DNA of 64,000 nucleotides, taken from positions 1-64,000 of the IMG/VR virus record IMGVR_UViG_3300032050_000044, one strand, 5' to 3'. Made by a program: the position numbers and the translations under genes. Origin of the DNA: a virus. Below the pieces are notes generated by a model. The model was given only the letters and a program-made list of their open reading frames with translations, was not told the DNA's origin and did no database searches. Below, in pieces: positions 32,801 to 42,406 of this stretch. Numbering within the stretch: position 1 is the stretch's first letter; each line of letters starts with the position of its first letter.

Positions 32801-33361
32801 TCTTCTAATATATTATATTATGCTGCTTTATCAAGAAAGTTAAGTAAAGAACAATCACTTGGTGGACTAATTAAAAATGCTGTGTTTGGTGATCCTATAT
32901 CTAATGTAGCAAATGGTATGGTTAAATTGGCTAAAGCTTATGATAAATTATCTGTTTCTATTAAAAAGTTAGGCGGTGCTATGAAGACATTAGATTCTAA
33001 AAAGTTAAAAGAGTTTAATAACCTAACCGCTAATGTTGCTGTTTTATCAGCTTTAAATAGTAGTATGTTTGATAACATGTTACAAGTTCTTGAATCAAGA
33101 TCTAGTGTATTTTCTAAATTATTGAAAGAGCAATCTGGTGTTAAAGGTGTTGAGTCTTCAAGAAGACCTCAGGTTGGAGCAGGTAAAAGTGTTGATAAGT
33201 CAAAAGAGAAAAAGGGTAAACATGGTGATTTGAACAGACAAATGGATATACTTATTGAGTTAATGGCTGGTCTTATCAAAACTGTTGGTGATGGATCTAC
33301 TTTAGATAATGTTCTAAAAAGATCACTTTCTTCTAAAGGTAAGAAAAAAGAGAAAGAATAA
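29786..33361 (+). CDS. Large repeat-rich membrane-type protein, probable tail tape measure
   Basis: 1191 residues. The N-terminal part is a coiled coil (about 1-95). Then come many hydrophobic Gly/Ala-rich helices (about 100-790) and a Lys-rich C-terminal part ending in KGKKKEKE. Residues 548-791 contain four 61-residue repeats beginning YKKYP (x-K-Y-P...W...GVGL...GAVLLG...LNPFF). Length, coiled coil, hydrophobic segments and location next to fibre and tail genes fit a tape-measure protein that forms the channel for DNA entry, although a true membrane protein cannot be excluded. Confidence 0.6.
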   Translation: MDQRLLDALNNLSFALEEISDALKDKKGSKSDTTAALQSGNFSKTINEINVGIKSIKKDTEKILKQQKTILELSKKKQADKKMDAFDGDDDKKQGSIKKGVTSILLIAAGVLAIGLAFKLVGKVDFFSVIALGIGIYAVSVAFDKIGRLKDLSYRKVFMISSVMPLMGMGIWLASKFLARVSPMSIGQIVTSIGVATAFYFIAPVITSMMDAMMNTKEVTLPGGKKIKTSKFDFGRLKATIVALPILMVAMALGITASSWILSKVKPMGLGQIITAIAISGMFAIAAMGIKGLIQALTEENEVKGKNGFKTKSMDMSKLSKIAVFLPIVMLAIAVGITLSSYVLQLIKPITLGKAITAILIAGMFAVVSWGIGTMLTALSKIKGADIAKSAMLLPLLLPAMALAIAASSWVLALVNPISLAQFLTSLAISILFIAFSVTLLVLAKANVFGKIGLKDIVKIPAMFVALSLAIMLSSWILSASAEITFGRSLEILAFSVVLCIAVIVVALTALLVTKIGDVKMYAKAGISISILAATIMLASLLIDKGTYKKYPGWKWSLSVGLSLVIFGGVSWALMKIGSVTTYIKGAVAILVVAATIMATSHILNLGKYTKYPSVKWAIGVGLSLAIFGAGAVLLGTQVLNPFFYGGLGAVLLVAGVVVAASHLLALGNYKKYPTVAWGAGVGLALGAFGAGAVLLGTQVLNPFFYAGLGEILLVAGTIVTASHILNKGNYKKYPTVAWSGGVGLALAGFGLGAVLLGFNVLNPFFGSGLKMIKKVAQTIVDVSHILTKGAWNKYPDIKWAMGISNLFKHMDPAFDIISKYDGFMSSFDDVIKNMMKIGKGMVKLAGLFANSASWKYPPLSWSEGVAKNIVGFVNLSNYISNKLDFFAEDNIRDLVIEMAITAKIIKNNKSNFSAVIPANFMKNVASNILSYALLSRQLDAILTIDEKKSIGNGVLGSFEYKTKRAVDLSNINRIAHQMAITARIISSSSKYMKDTINPNYMKSVSSNILYYAALSRKLSKEQSLGGLIKNAVFGDPISNVANGMVKLAKAYDKLSVSIKKLGGAMKTLDSKKLKEFNNLTANVAVLSALNSSMFDNMLQVLESRSSVFSKLLKEQSGVKGVESSRRPQVGAGKSVDKSKEKKGKHGDLNRQMDILIELMAGLIKTVGDGSTLDNVLKRSLSSKGKKKEKE
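31427..32158 (+). repeat. Four tandem 183-bp coding repeats in tape-measure-like gene
   Basis: Units start at 31427, 31610, 31793 and 31976, each encoding 61 residues that begin with an aromatic-x-KYP motif. A degenerate fifth begins at 32159. Units 2 and 3 share a stretch of about 49 bases with only a few differences (around 31675-31721 and 31858-31904), so at least one duplication is recent. Confidence 0.8.
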
Positions 33362-33392
33362 AAACTTTTAAATATTATAAGATATAAAAAAC

Positions 33393-33827
33393 ATGAAAAA
33401 GATATCATTTTTTAAACGCTATCAATTATTTAGAGCCTTCAAAAAGGCTATTAAAGAGAATAGAAATGAATTAGAACAAAAATTTGGTGTTAGAGTTGAT
33501 AGAGCTTATAGATTATACACTATTTTAAATATTCCAGAGGAATTGATTGGGGAAGCCTTCACACTTAGAAAATCTGATATTGATAGGATTTCCGAACCTT
33601 TGATTAGAGAATACACCTCTGAGTTATCTAACTATTTAAACTCTATTGGATTGAGTGAGATTTATGACTTCTATGAGTTGAGAAAAGAAGAAAAGTTAGC
33701 TTGGAAAATAGTTATTGGTTATAAATTTTTTAGATCAAATGAATGGTATGATACTTTATATTTTAGAGTTTTACCTATATCTCTATTATTTTCTTTAATT
33801 ATCTCTTTAATAATCATTTTTTCTTAA
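33393..33827 (+). CDS. Small protein with C-terminal membrane anchor
   Basis: 144 residues. The N-terminal 110 are helical and charged (KKISFFKRYQLFRAFKKAI), followed by a single C-terminal hydrophobic segment (about 124-143). A tail-anchored topology is likely. No family is recognised. It follows the tape-measure-like gene by 31 nt. Confidence 0.6.
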   Translation: MKKISFFKRYQLFRAFKKAIKENRNELEQKFGVRVDRAYRLYTILNIPEELIGEAFTLRKSDIDRISEPLIREYTSELSNYLNSIGLSEIYDFYELRKEEKLAWKIVIGYKFFRSNEWYDTLYFRVLPISLLFSLIISLIIIFS

Positions 33828-33875
33828 ACTTTTACATATTTTATTTTTATAAATAAAAACATAAAATTTTAAAAT

Positions 33876-34322
33876 ATGGCAAAAGAAGTTAAGGAAACCT
33901 ATTATGAAGTAGATTCTTCAACTGAAGAATTATTCTTAGAAATCTTTAATAAGAAATCATTTCCTGTGAATGTTAGATTTCTTTTTCAAGGAAATTCAAA
34001 ACAAAAACAATTAATCAAAGTTTCAAAAATTCCAGATCAGTATGCTTTTTCTTTAGGAAAAGAGTTATTGATTTCTATTAATGAAGATCTATTAAATGTT
34101 TTTGATGACGAATCAATTACTATCTTAATTGAACAAGAGATTGATAAAATCAATATCAATTTCGAAAGTGGTAAAATTAAATTAGTTGGTACTGATTTAA
34201 ATACATTTTCATCTATTGTTAATAAATACGGTGTTGAAAAAGTTGCAAGAGCAAATAAAGTAGAAGAGTTATATCACGAGCAAAAAGCTGATGCTAAAAG
34301 TGACGAAGAATTTATTATTTAA
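33876..34322 (+). CDS. Phage metallopeptidase-like conserved protein
   Basis: 148 residues. IPDQYAFSLGKELLISINED, then DDESITILIEQEIDKININ and VEKVARANKVEELYHEQK, match a conserved protein of T4-like phages usually annotated as putative metallopeptidase. The zincin HExxH motif is not intact here: EQEID occupies the expected place, so it is probably not an active peptidase. The ATG at 33876 is preceded by an A/T-rich leader. It starts a run of three small genes. Confidence 0.6.
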   Translation: MAKEVKETYYEVDSSTEELFLEIFNKKSFPVNVRFLFQGNSKQKQLIKVSKIPDQYAFSLGKELLISINEDLLNVFDDESITILIEQEIDKININFESGKIKLVGTDLNTFSSIVNKYGVEKVARANKVEELYHEQKADAKSDEEFII

Positions 34323-34324
34323 TT

Positions 34325-34561
34325 ATGAGAAGAAACGAAAAGTATATTAAAGCACTTAAACTGAGATATGAATCTCAAATGGCTGAAGCTGAAGCTAATT
34401 TAGAATTATATTTAAGTGAAAATAATTTAGCCGCTATCGGTGAACACTCTGATTTGTTGGAAGAACAAGATAAATGGATAACTAAATATTCAGAGGCTAA
34501 AGACAAATTAGAAAACTTAAATGCTATAATTGAATATCCAAAACCACATATAAAAAGCTAA
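34325..34561 (+). CDS. Small coiled-coil protein
   Basis: 78 residues, almost entirely helical with heptad-like spacing (ALKLRYESQMAEAEANLELY, KWITKYSEAKDKLENL). It begins 2 nt after the previous stop, so it is translationally coupled. No family is recognised. Confidence 0.6.
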   Translation: MRRNEKYIKALKLRYESQMAEAEANLELYLSENNLAAIGEHSDLLEEQDKWITKYSEAKDKLENLNAIIEYPKPHIKS

Positions 34562-34594
34562 CAGATATAATCTGTAAAAAAATAAAAATAAACA

Positions 34595-35248
34595 ATGAAT
34601 ATCGAAACTAATGTTGTAAAACCTGAAATTTCATTTTTTGAAAATGAAACAGAAAACTTATTAATCACTCCTTTTTATGAGGCTGAATTAGATTCAAAAA
34701 TTCAGAACATTGAAAGTTTTATTTCTAATAATAACGGTTCTGGTTTAACTGAAGATGAAAAAGACTCACTTTATAAAGGAGCTCAAGAATTATGGATGGC
34801 TTATGCTAACTCTTTAAGAGATGCTAAATATAACTTCCATTTAAATAGACCACAGTGGAAATTCGTTACTGATTTAGTTCTTTCTAAATTAGAATATGAT
34901 GTAAATACTGTATTCTTTGCAATTGAATTAACAGAACTTTTAGGTTCTATGAGAGATGCTAAATTTGCTGATGATAATCAATTAGTTGCTTTTCCAGTTA
35001 ATGCTACTGAGATTACTTATATCTATCACTTAATTGCTAAACATAAAGTTAAAGGTCTTACTAAAGAAGCTTATATGTTTGCTGAAGTTTTAAAAAGAAT
35101 TGGATCTATTTCTAAAGTATTTAACTATTATGATACTTATGGTAAAAATTTATCAACTGATATCCAAAATTGGGTAACTACTTTTGAAGAAGGTGTTTCT
35201 TTTGAAAATAGAGTTAACGAAACTTCTAGTGAAGAAATTTCTGAATAA
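34595..35248 (+). CDS. Hypothetical protein, 217 aa
   Basis: Mostly helical protein (LYKGAQELWMAYANSLRDA, FVTDLVLSKLEYDVNTVFF, VFFAIELTELLGSM). The acidic C-terminus is rich in Glu/Ser. A clean-looking, less AT-extreme coding sequence suggests high expression, as for structural genes. No family is recognised. It is the last gene of the run ending at the terminator. Confidence 0.6.
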   Translation: MNIETNVVKPEISFFENETENLLITPFYEAELDSKIQNIESFISNNNGSGLTEDEKDSLYKGAQELWMAYANSLRDAKYNFHLNRPQWKFVTDLVLSKLEYDVNTVFFAIELTELLGSMRDAKFADDNQLVAFPVNATEITYIYHLIAKHKVKGLTKEAYMFAEVLKRIGSISKVFNYYDTYGKNLSTDIQNWVTTFEEGVSFENRVNETSSEEISE

Positions 35249-35261
35249 GAAAATCACAAAA

Positions 35262-35298
35262 ATAAAAAAACCTCTTAATTTTAAGAGGTTTTTTTGTT
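35262..35298. terminator. Bidirectional hairpin terminator
   Basis: Stem AACCTCTTAA / TTAAGAGGTT with A- and T-runs on each side. It separates the 34595 gene from the giant leftward tail gene. Confidence 0.85.
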
Positions 35299-35299
35299 T

Positions 35300-38200
35300 T
35301 TAATATATTGGTGTGATTGGACTAAAAGGTCCTATTGTTTCAATGTATTTAATCGAATCTGATAAATCTTTAAGAGTTCTTATCTCATAATTTTTCTTAT
35401 CTCTATATACAGCGCCATATCCGTTATCAGATGTTACTTCTATAACAACAAATGGATCTATATTAGCATCTATCGTAAAATTAAATGGTAATAAATTATC
35501 ACCTTTTCTAAATTCATCCAAAACTTGTACAGGTTCAAAATCTATCATTTTCCATTCGGTTACATTCACCCAATTTGCATTATCACCTTGGTCTATTAAT
35601 GGTGGGTTAGTTGATTGTGTTGATCCTAAACCACTATATGAATAATATTCTCTATTATATTCAATTATAGTTGCTACTTCATATTCATCATTTGCGCTCC
35701 AAGATATAACATCTTCATATTTTCTAGGATTAAAAACTTTGTTATTATCTATAAATGATTCGTATATTTTTCCATAATAGATAACTTTATCTCCTTTAGA
35801 GTATGTTGTAAATGGTTGCCATTCTTTATAAGTTTTATAAGTTCTGACTTTCACATTGAAATAATCAGGAGTTTGTAGTAAGTTTATATATTCGTTATTA
35901 GGTTTTGGTGGTACTGATAATCCAAATGGATTTTTATCAGCTCCCAATCCCTCTATTATTGAATAGAAATCAATCACGCAGTTATAGACAGTCGATCCAC
36001 TATTAACTGGCATTAGATATGCTTCATTTAATTTGAATGTAACTGGTGTCATATTTTGTTTCATGTTAAATATAATCATATCGTTTACTTTATGAGTAAT
36101 TTGATTACCACCTGTAAAATATGCTTTACCTGTTATATCTAAGATTTTGTGTGTTAATGGAATTATGTTTCTTTTTAACCAGTGTTTTAAGCCTTGTAGT
36201 TTTATTGTTATCTCGTCTAAGCTATAGTTTAATACATTATTCCCATCTTTATCTGTTATTGAAAAAGTTAAATTGAATAAGTTTGTATATTCATATTTAT
36301 CATTTGGAAGAGTATGTTTTATAAAATCATTTTCATTCCAACCTTCTACTGTGTTGTCAAATATATCTGGAATCTCAACCTTAAATAACTTTAAAAAGTT
36401 AGCTGATGTTTGATCAATATTCCTATAATATTCATTTAATGTTAACTCATTATAACCAAAGAAATTTATAGCGTTTATTATTGATTTATAAGCTCCTATA
36501 TATGGAAATATAACATTTTTAGTTAGAAGTAACTCTTTTCTTTTCCTATTTAAAAATCCCCAATCTATACCACCCTCTAATATATCATAGTCTTTAAAAA
36601 TAAATATTTCATTTGGTCCAATATTTTTACCTATATTAGAAAGTTCAGTTTTATAACGGATATCCTCAATCTCTGTTTGTGCATAAGTTGTTAATCTAGC
36701 TATTTCTCTATCAACAACTTGAAAAGTCGCTTTTAGATATGTTGTGTTACCCACCTTAGGATAATCACTTATAACTGTTGATTCGTTTACTATAAAGTCA
36801 TTTTCTATATCTATGAAGTCTAATATAAGTGTCTTACTAAAAACTTGTCTTATTTTAAATAAACTACCATTGTTGTAAGATATATACTGATTTTTAGTAT
36901 TTGATGTATCTTTTAGATAGATAGCAATTCTCTGACCAGGTGATAATTCTTTATCATTGAAATACTCACCTGATTCTGTGTTTAGTGTTATTACTGCTCT
37001 TTTATCTGTATCAAATTGAGATGCAGTTCCTAACATTTGAAACGTGACAACATTATTATTAGTTGATGTACTGGTTATACTAAACTCTATTTCTTCTTGT
37101 TTATATAGTTGTAAAACAGATCTTAATGGTCCTTCTTCTTCCGATTTATATCCTAAGAATAGTTCTAAAGATCTTGGTTTTGTTGATATTGATACCTCGT
37201 CATCTATATATTCTAATGTATATTCAACTCTATCAAAAACAGTTTGTTGATGTTGTGGTGAATTTACCTTTGTTATATCTCTATTTGGTTTTTTATTTAT
37301 AGGAGCTTCAAGAAGTGGTTTTGGTCCTGTATAAGCATATGATCCGGTTTTTTCTAATTGTTCTCCTGATATATCATACATAAAAAATTCAGGTGCGTTA
37401 TCAGATAACCACTCATAATAGTAAACAACTGGAGTTTGACCAGTGAATTTTTCTCTTGGTCTTCTAACATACTCTCTTGTCTTTAACCAAAGATTATCTC
37501 TTTTTATATAGTTTGGATCTAAAGTACCATACATATTTTCGGTGAAAGCTTCATTCGTTTCTGATGAGTAGTTTATTTCACTTAAAACGGTTGGTAAAAT
37601 TTCCACTAAAGAGTTTATAGATGGTTGAATAGCCCAAACTGACTTTCTTTCCGGGTTATAAATTATTTTAGTTGTTCTCGTTCCAACTGGTTGGTTGTGT
37701 ATAACTTGTCCATTTATTGGATCTATAACAAAAATAGAGTTTAATACTTGTGATGATACATAAAGACTAGCATCAAATTGATTTAATGCTAAATATCCAT
37801 ATGATCCAATATCAATGTTTGTTGTTAATGTATCCGTTGATAAATCTAATGATAAAAATCTCTTACTAGGATCTGTTAAATTCATCTCACCTGTTAGATT
37901 ATTGTATAATATATCAGTAAATGAACTATTTGTAACTGATGTTATTGAATAAGTAACTCCATTATCAATTTTGTATAAATTCTCACCATATACATAAATC
38001 GACTCTCTTACAGGTTCGTAAAATATTGAATGTGTTAATCCTGGTACTGTGTATGATGTTTGATATGTTCTTGTTGTTCCATCAATTCTCAATACTAAGT
38101 TAGCATCGGTTGTGACATACATATCCTTTTCAAAGTCGTTAAATACCATTTTACCCGTCATAGTATCTAATGTAGATGGTGTTGTTATTGTTTTTACGAA

Positions 38201-41062
38201 AGTATTTAAATAATCATATATGTCTATTGTAGCACTATTTGAGTAAGTTATATAAATATCTCCATTATATGGATTGATAGCCATATCTTTAGCATTATAT
38301 GTTAAAGTTATAGATTTGACAATGCTATTTAATAGAGGATCGATAATCCATATTTTATTTTGTGATAAACAATATAGATAATTATTATATGTGTTAAAAT
38401 CCATTTTAATTGGATTTGCATTACCTGATAGTGTTATTGTTTTTACATGCATATATAGATAAGCATCCATTACAATCACGTTATCACCAAATAAATAAAC
38501 ATAATTAGATAATTGAATATATTTCAAATCTACTAAATTAGTAGCTCCTAAATCAGTTCCTAGTAAAAGAGAATTTGAATCATATGTTGTTGGATTGTAA
38601 GATAATCCAAACATTACTTGATCAAATTGACTAGAATTAAAAGGTCCTCCGCTACCTGTTACACCTGGTATGTAACATGCTGTTGCTCCAAATCCTAAAT
38701 CAAATGCCAAAGTTACATAAGCTGATGAGTTACAAATAGAACTTGTTAATCCCCAGAATGGTCCTTGGTAACTTAAATTCATTACTTGTGGATCTAAAAA
38801 CTCTATATTATATTCTTGATTATTATAAGGGAAATTTGTATTATGTACCGCTACAACCATCCCGGTAGCAAACCCAAGTTCTTCAAAAGAAGCTGTTGCT
38901 GTTGATGGTAATGCTATTTCATTTGATGAAATTAAAGATCCTCGATTACCTTTCATTTTTTTGGTTATAGTGTAATCTTCAGATCCAGGTATTTCTACTT
39001 TACCCGTGCTTATAGAGTATTGAAAAATTCTATCTAATCTATTAAGATCGAATTTGAGTAGGTTGTTTATATTTGTTACAATTATACCCATTTCTAAAAG
39101 GTTTTCCGAGTGAGTATCTACCCATTCACTTAACGTAGATGGTATATCAACCGGTTTATATGTTGATTGTGTTGCTGAATATGTCGCATATATAGTTTCT
39201 TGGTCATATTTCTTATTATTTATATCAATAGATAAATAAGGACCAAAAGAGGCTGATGATCCAAATAAAACTCTTGAATGTTCTATAAAGAAATTAGCGG
39301 TTGTTCCAACCTCAACTCTTTCCAAATCAAATGGTACGTTTGGATAGAAACTTTTTAAAACAATTCCATTGTAAAATGGTGATGTGAAGCTTCCTAAGTA
39401 TGCTAATTCAGCTACAATACCTAATGTGTATAATTTGACATAGTTTCTTGTTAACCATGCTCTTAAAGTTCTATCAATAGTTCTTTCCATATCAGGTGAT
39501 CCACCTGAATATACCCAAGCAACTTCTTCTTCGTAAGTTTGTTTGTTGATTATTAATTTAATTCCATATTCATCAATGTCAGTAAAAACGACATTATATT
39601 TATAGTTTTCTGAATAATCATAATTTAACTCATAGTTTAGTTTTTCTTTTACTTCGACTAATCTTTCGTTTGTTTGTGTCTCATTACCTATTGAGTAAGT
39701 GGCACCTAATTTGGTGTGATAGAAGTTTACTATTGCATATTTACTTGGATATATAAGATCCGCCTTTAAATAACCATTTTTATAATATAGATCTATATTA
39801 AAAGCTTTTAAATCATCTTTAAATTTCTGAGCAGCTGATGCAAAAGTTGTTTTGGTACTTTGTGTCCATCCATACTCAAAATAATTTCGATCAGTTGTTA
39901 AATAAAGTTGACAAAGAGGTAGTTGTTCTGTTGTAGTTGAACTATCAACCTTTATATAAGTTTGTTTCCCCCAATTTGGTGAATTATCTGGTGCTATAAA
40001 GTTTAACGAACCTGCAAAACTCTGAGTATATCCAATTAAGCATTCATATACTTTATTATTATAAATAACCTGTGATTGTGTTGCGTAATAAGTCATTTGT
40101 GAATTTCCAACAAATGTTGGTATTGTCGCAACTCTTAAAAAGTTTGTATTCTCAACAGATCCTTCAATTTTAAATTCTCTTCCTGGTTTTAATATTTTTG
40201 GTATTTCTTTATCATCATCAAAATACAATCTACTTTGATTATCGATTAACAGACCACCTTGATATATTATTTGTAAATCAGTTCTTGATATAACTTCTAT
40301 TATTAACTTTGAACTATCTGGTATTTCTGATGTTGAGTACTCAAAATGAATAGCATCTGTTAAATTATCTTGTAATACAGTTATTACACCATCATTTTTT
40401 TCAGTACCTACTATATTTAACTTTTTACCTGGATAGTATCTGTCATAAAAATTCGGTTCAGACCAATCAGATATATTATTATTGAATTTTGAATCTATAT
40501 AATTATAAACACCAACCGTATTTATACCTCTTATAGTAACATCTTGATAAGATGAGGTTGCTGAGTAAATAGAGTAATAATCATTTTCAAATGTAGCGTT
40601 ATCAACAGATGATAAAATCATTATAGCATTTTTCTTTGAACCAACAACTACATAAGTTTTTTTCTTATCAGTAAATTCCAAAAAGTTAGAATTAAATACT
40701 ATAAATGTTCCTATTGGATATAAATTATCAAAATTATCACCATAAATCCATTTTGAATAGAAGTTATAATCATTATTTATTGGTTCTATTGCAGTTATAG
40801 ATTGTGTTGATCCATTGGTTCCATAAAAATGTAAACCATATTCGTTAAATAATTGAAATTTATTTAAAGTTAATTCACCTGGTAATTCATATTCAAATGA
40901 TGGAACTCTCTCCATCATATACAACCCGTATGTTTTGTATATATCTGATGAACTTTGGTGAAATAGAATATCACCTTCAAATCTATCTGTTGTTTCGTTA
41001 TACTGAAAATTTAAACTTCCACCCTCTTTATCGAAGAATATTAGATTCTTATGATTAGACAT
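35300..41062 (-). CDS. Giant tail/baseplate protein with internal beta-propeller-like region
   Basis: 1920 residues. The N-terminal 850 are beta-rich. Residues about 870-1170 contain repeated blades of the form hydrophobic-x-I-D-P...V...I...(IWIIDPLLNSIVKSITL, MAINPYNGDIYITYSNS, IFVIDPINGQVIHNQPVGT), like a YVTN-type beta-propeller. The C-terminal third has a conserved-looking segment (GIDWGFLNRKRKELLLTK, KHWLKRNIIPLTHKILD), then a small W-x-x-F-T-x-Y-x-x-G-D-x-V carbohydrate-binding-like module (YSKGDKVIYYGKIYES). Best guess is a baseplate wedge or fibre-connecting protein. It is larger than any T4 baseplate protein. Confidence 0.65.
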   Translation of the reverse strand: MSNHKNLIFFDKEGGSLNFQYNETTDRFEGDILFHQSSSDIYKTYGLYMMERVPSFEYELPGELTLNKFQLFNEYGLHFYGTNGSTQSITAIEPINNDYNFYSKWIYGDNFDNLYPIGTFIVFNSNFLEFTDKKKTYVVVGSKKNAIMILSSVDNATFENDYYSIYSATSSYQDVTIRGINTVGVYNYIDSKFNNNISDWSEPNFYDRYYPGKKLNIVGTEKNDGVITVLQDNLTDAIHFEYSTSEIPDSSKLIIEVISRTDLQIIYQGGLLIDNQSRLYFDDDKEIPKILKPGREFKIEGSVENTNFLRVATIPTFVGNSQMTYYATQSQVIYNNKVYECLIGYTQSFAGSLNFIAPDNSPNWGKQTYIKVDSSTTTEQLPLCQLYLTTDRNYFEYGWTQSTKTTFASAAQKFKDDLKAFNIDLYYKNGYLKADLIYPSKYAIVNFYHTKLGATYSIGNETQTNERLVEVKEKLNYELNYDYSENYKYNVVFTDIDEYGIKLIINKQTYEEEVAWVYSGGSPDMERTIDRTLRAWLTRNYVKLYTLGIVAELAYLGSFTSPFYNGIVLKSFYPNVPFDLERVEVGTTANFFIEHSRVLFGSSASFGPYLSIDINNKKYDQETIYATYSATQSTYKPVDIPSTLSEWVDTHSENLLEMGIIVTNINNLLKFDLNRLDRIFQYSISTGKVEIPGSEDYTITKKMKGNRGSLISSNEIALPSTATASFEELGFATGMVVAVHNTNFPYNNQEYNIEFLDPQVMNLSYQGPFWGLTSSICNSSAYVTLAFDLGFGATACYIPGVTGSGGPFNSSQFDQVMFGLSYNPTTYDSNSLLLGTDLGATNLVDLKYIQLSNYVYLFGDNVIVMDAYLYMHVKTITLSGNANPIKMDFNTYNNYLYCLSQNKIWIIDPLLNSIVKSITLTYNAKDMAINPYNGDIYITYSNSATIDIYDYLNTFVKTITTPSTLDTMTGKMVFNDFEKDMYVTTDANLVLRIDGTTRTYQTSYTVPGLTHSIFYEPVRESIYVYGENLYKIDNGVTYSITSVTNSSFTDILYNNLTGEMNLTDPSKRFLSLDLSTDTLTTNIDIGSYGYLALNQFDASLYVSSQVLNSIFVIDPINGQVIHNQPVGTRTTKIIYNPERKSVWAIQPSINSLVEILPTVLSEINYSSETNEAFTENMYGTLDPNYIKRDNLWLKTREYVRRPREKFTGQTPVVYYYEWLSDNAPEFFMYDISGEQLEKTGSYAYTGPKPLLEAPINKKPNRDITKVNSPQHQQTVFDRVEYTLEYIDDEVSISTKPRSLELFLGYKSEEEGPLRSVLQLYKQEEIEFSITSTSTNNNVVTFQMLGTASQFDTDKRAVITLNTESGEYFNDKELSPGQRIAIYLKDTSNTKNQYISYNNGSLFKIRQVFSKTLILDFIDIENDFIVNESTVISDYPKVGNTTYLKATFQVVDREIARLTTYAQTEIEDIRYKTELSNIGKNIGPNEIFIFKDYDILEGGIDWGFLNRKRKELLLTKNVIFPYIGAYKSIINAINFFGYNELTLNEYYRNIDQTSANFLKLFKVEIPDIFDNTVEGWNENDFIKHTLPNDKYEYTNLFNLTFSITDKDGNNVLNYSLDEITIKLQGLKHWLKRNIIPLTHKILDITGKAYFTGGNQITHKVNDMIIFNMKQNMTPVTFKLNEAYLMPVNSGSTVYNCVIDFYSIIEGLGADKNPFGLSVPPKPNNEYINLLQTPDYFNVKVRTYKTYKEWQPFTTYSKGDKVIYYGKIYESFIDNNKVFNPRKYEDVISWSANDEYEVATIIEYNREYYSYSGLGSTQSTNPPLIDQGDNANWVNVTEWKMIDFEPVQVLDEFRKGDNLLPFNFTIDANIDPFVVIEVTSDNGYGAVYRDKKNYEIRTLKDLSDSIKYIETIGPFSPITPIY

Positions 41063-41081
41063 TTATATTTAATACTTTTTG

Positions 41082-41096
41082 GTATATATTAAAAAA
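41082..41096 (-). promoter_or_regulatory. TTTTTTAATATATACC element for giant tail gene
   Basis: The minus strand places the TTAATATATA core about 20 nt upstream of ATG 41062. Same family as the elements at 3041 and 20187. Confidence 0.45.
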
Positions 41097-41152
41097 TCAT
41101 TTCTTTGATAATCAATTTTAATATATACAATTATAAAATTAATTTATTATAT

Positions 41153-42355
41153 ATGAAAATATTGAAATATAACGAACATAACCATAGTGATTTAGAAGTT
41201 GGTGGTTTAAAGTGTGATAATCCTAATTGTGATTATTCTGATATGACAGTTCCATTTGAAGATTATGAAAGTTCTGTTAATAAGCCTTGTCCAAAATGTG
41301 GTGAGAATCTTTTAACACAAGAAGATTATGATCAAATAGTTCAACTTAGAAATGCTGTTGATATTTTAAACAGTTTTTCTCCGGAAGAATTGGAAAAAAT
41401 CAGTGCGAACCTTTCTCCGGAAGAAATAGATTCAGCTTTAGATATGATGAATTTACTTAAAGTTAAAAGTAAAGGTCAAGATGAAGAAGGTAATCATGTT
41501 TGGAGTCTTGGTGAATCTAAAAAAGAAAAGGATTCGGAAGAAGTTAAGTTTGATGTTAAATCTTTTGAACCTAAAAAAGATGACTTAGTTGGATTTAAAT
41601 CTGAGTTTGAGGAAACTCCGGAAAAAGAAGTTAAGAAAACTAAAAAAGAAATTCAAAATGATGGTAACACACCTGGTTTGAAAAAAGCTATTAAAAAGTT
41701 TGAAGATTTTAGAATTTCAATTTCTGTTGATGAAGTAGAACCAGAGGAAGATTTTTTTGATACTAATGATGTTTGTTCGGATTGTGAATGTGAACCTTGT
41801 GAATGTGAAGAAAATCCTACTCAAGAATTACAATATCACTTAATGAATTCATTACCTGTTACTGAGAATGTTTTTAGACCTGGTTCTAAAAAGTTTTTTG
41901 CTTTGTTAAAAGAAGCTAGAAATCTTTATGATTCTGGACTTTTAGAATTAAAAGGTATTGATAAAGAATTATATGAATCAACTGAGATTGGAAAATTTGC
42001 TATGTTTAAAGGTGAGATGGTGGCTTTGGATATTCCGATGGAGATAATTGAGGATTTAAATGAGGCTGAATATCATGGGAAAGAAGTTAAGTTAAACTAC
42101 CCAATGAGAGGTGGAACTAAAAAGTATTATGTATATGTTAAAAATCCTAAAACTGGTAAAGTTAAAAAGATTGCTTTTGGTGATGTTCATGGTGGTTTAA
42201 CTGCTAAAGTTAGTAACCCTGAGGCTAGAAAATCTTTTGCTGCTCGTCATAAATGTTCAACTAAGAAAGATAAAACTAAGGCAGGCTACTGGGCATGTAG
42301 AATAAATCGATATGGTCATTTGTGGAACAATATGACCTATCCCGGCTTCTGGTAA
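41153..42355 (+). CDS. Putative prohead core / packaged protein with zinc ribbon
   Basis: About 400 residues from ATG 41153 (MKILKYNEHN); an in-frame ATG at 41105 is upstream of the A-rich leader and less likely. Residues 19-50 are a zinc ribbon (CDNPNCDYSD...CPKCGENL). A highly charged linker follows, then a Cys-rich CSDCECEPCECEE. The C-terminal 100 residues (YYVYVKNPKTGKVKKIAFGD, ARHKCSTKKDKTKAGYWACR) are a domain common in T4-like and cyanophage head or scaffold proteins. The N-terminus is a weak version of the shared targeting peptide. Confidence 0.6.
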   Translation: MKILKYNEHNHSDLEVGGLKCDNPNCDYSDMTVPFEDYESSVNKPCPKCGENLLTQEDYDQIVQLRNAVDILNSFSPEELEKISANLSPEEIDSALDMMNLLKVKSKGQDEEGNHVWSLGESKKEKDSEEVKFDVKSFEPKKDDLVGFKSEFEETPEKEVKKTKKEIQNDGNTPGLKKAIKKFEDFRISISVDEVEPEEDFFDTNDVCSDCECEPCECEENPTQELQYHLMNSLPVTENVFRPGSKKFFALLKEARNLYDSGLLELKGIDKELYESTEIGKFAMFKGEMVALDIPMEIIEDLNEAEYHGKEVKLNYPMRGGTKKYYVYVKNPKTGKVKKIAFGDVHGGLTAKVSNPEARKSFAARHKCSTKKDKTKAGYWACRINRYGHLWNNMTYPGFW

Positions 42356-42406
42356 TCTAATGGAGGGTAAAACATATAATATATAATGGTAAATAAAATT
42401 ATCATT

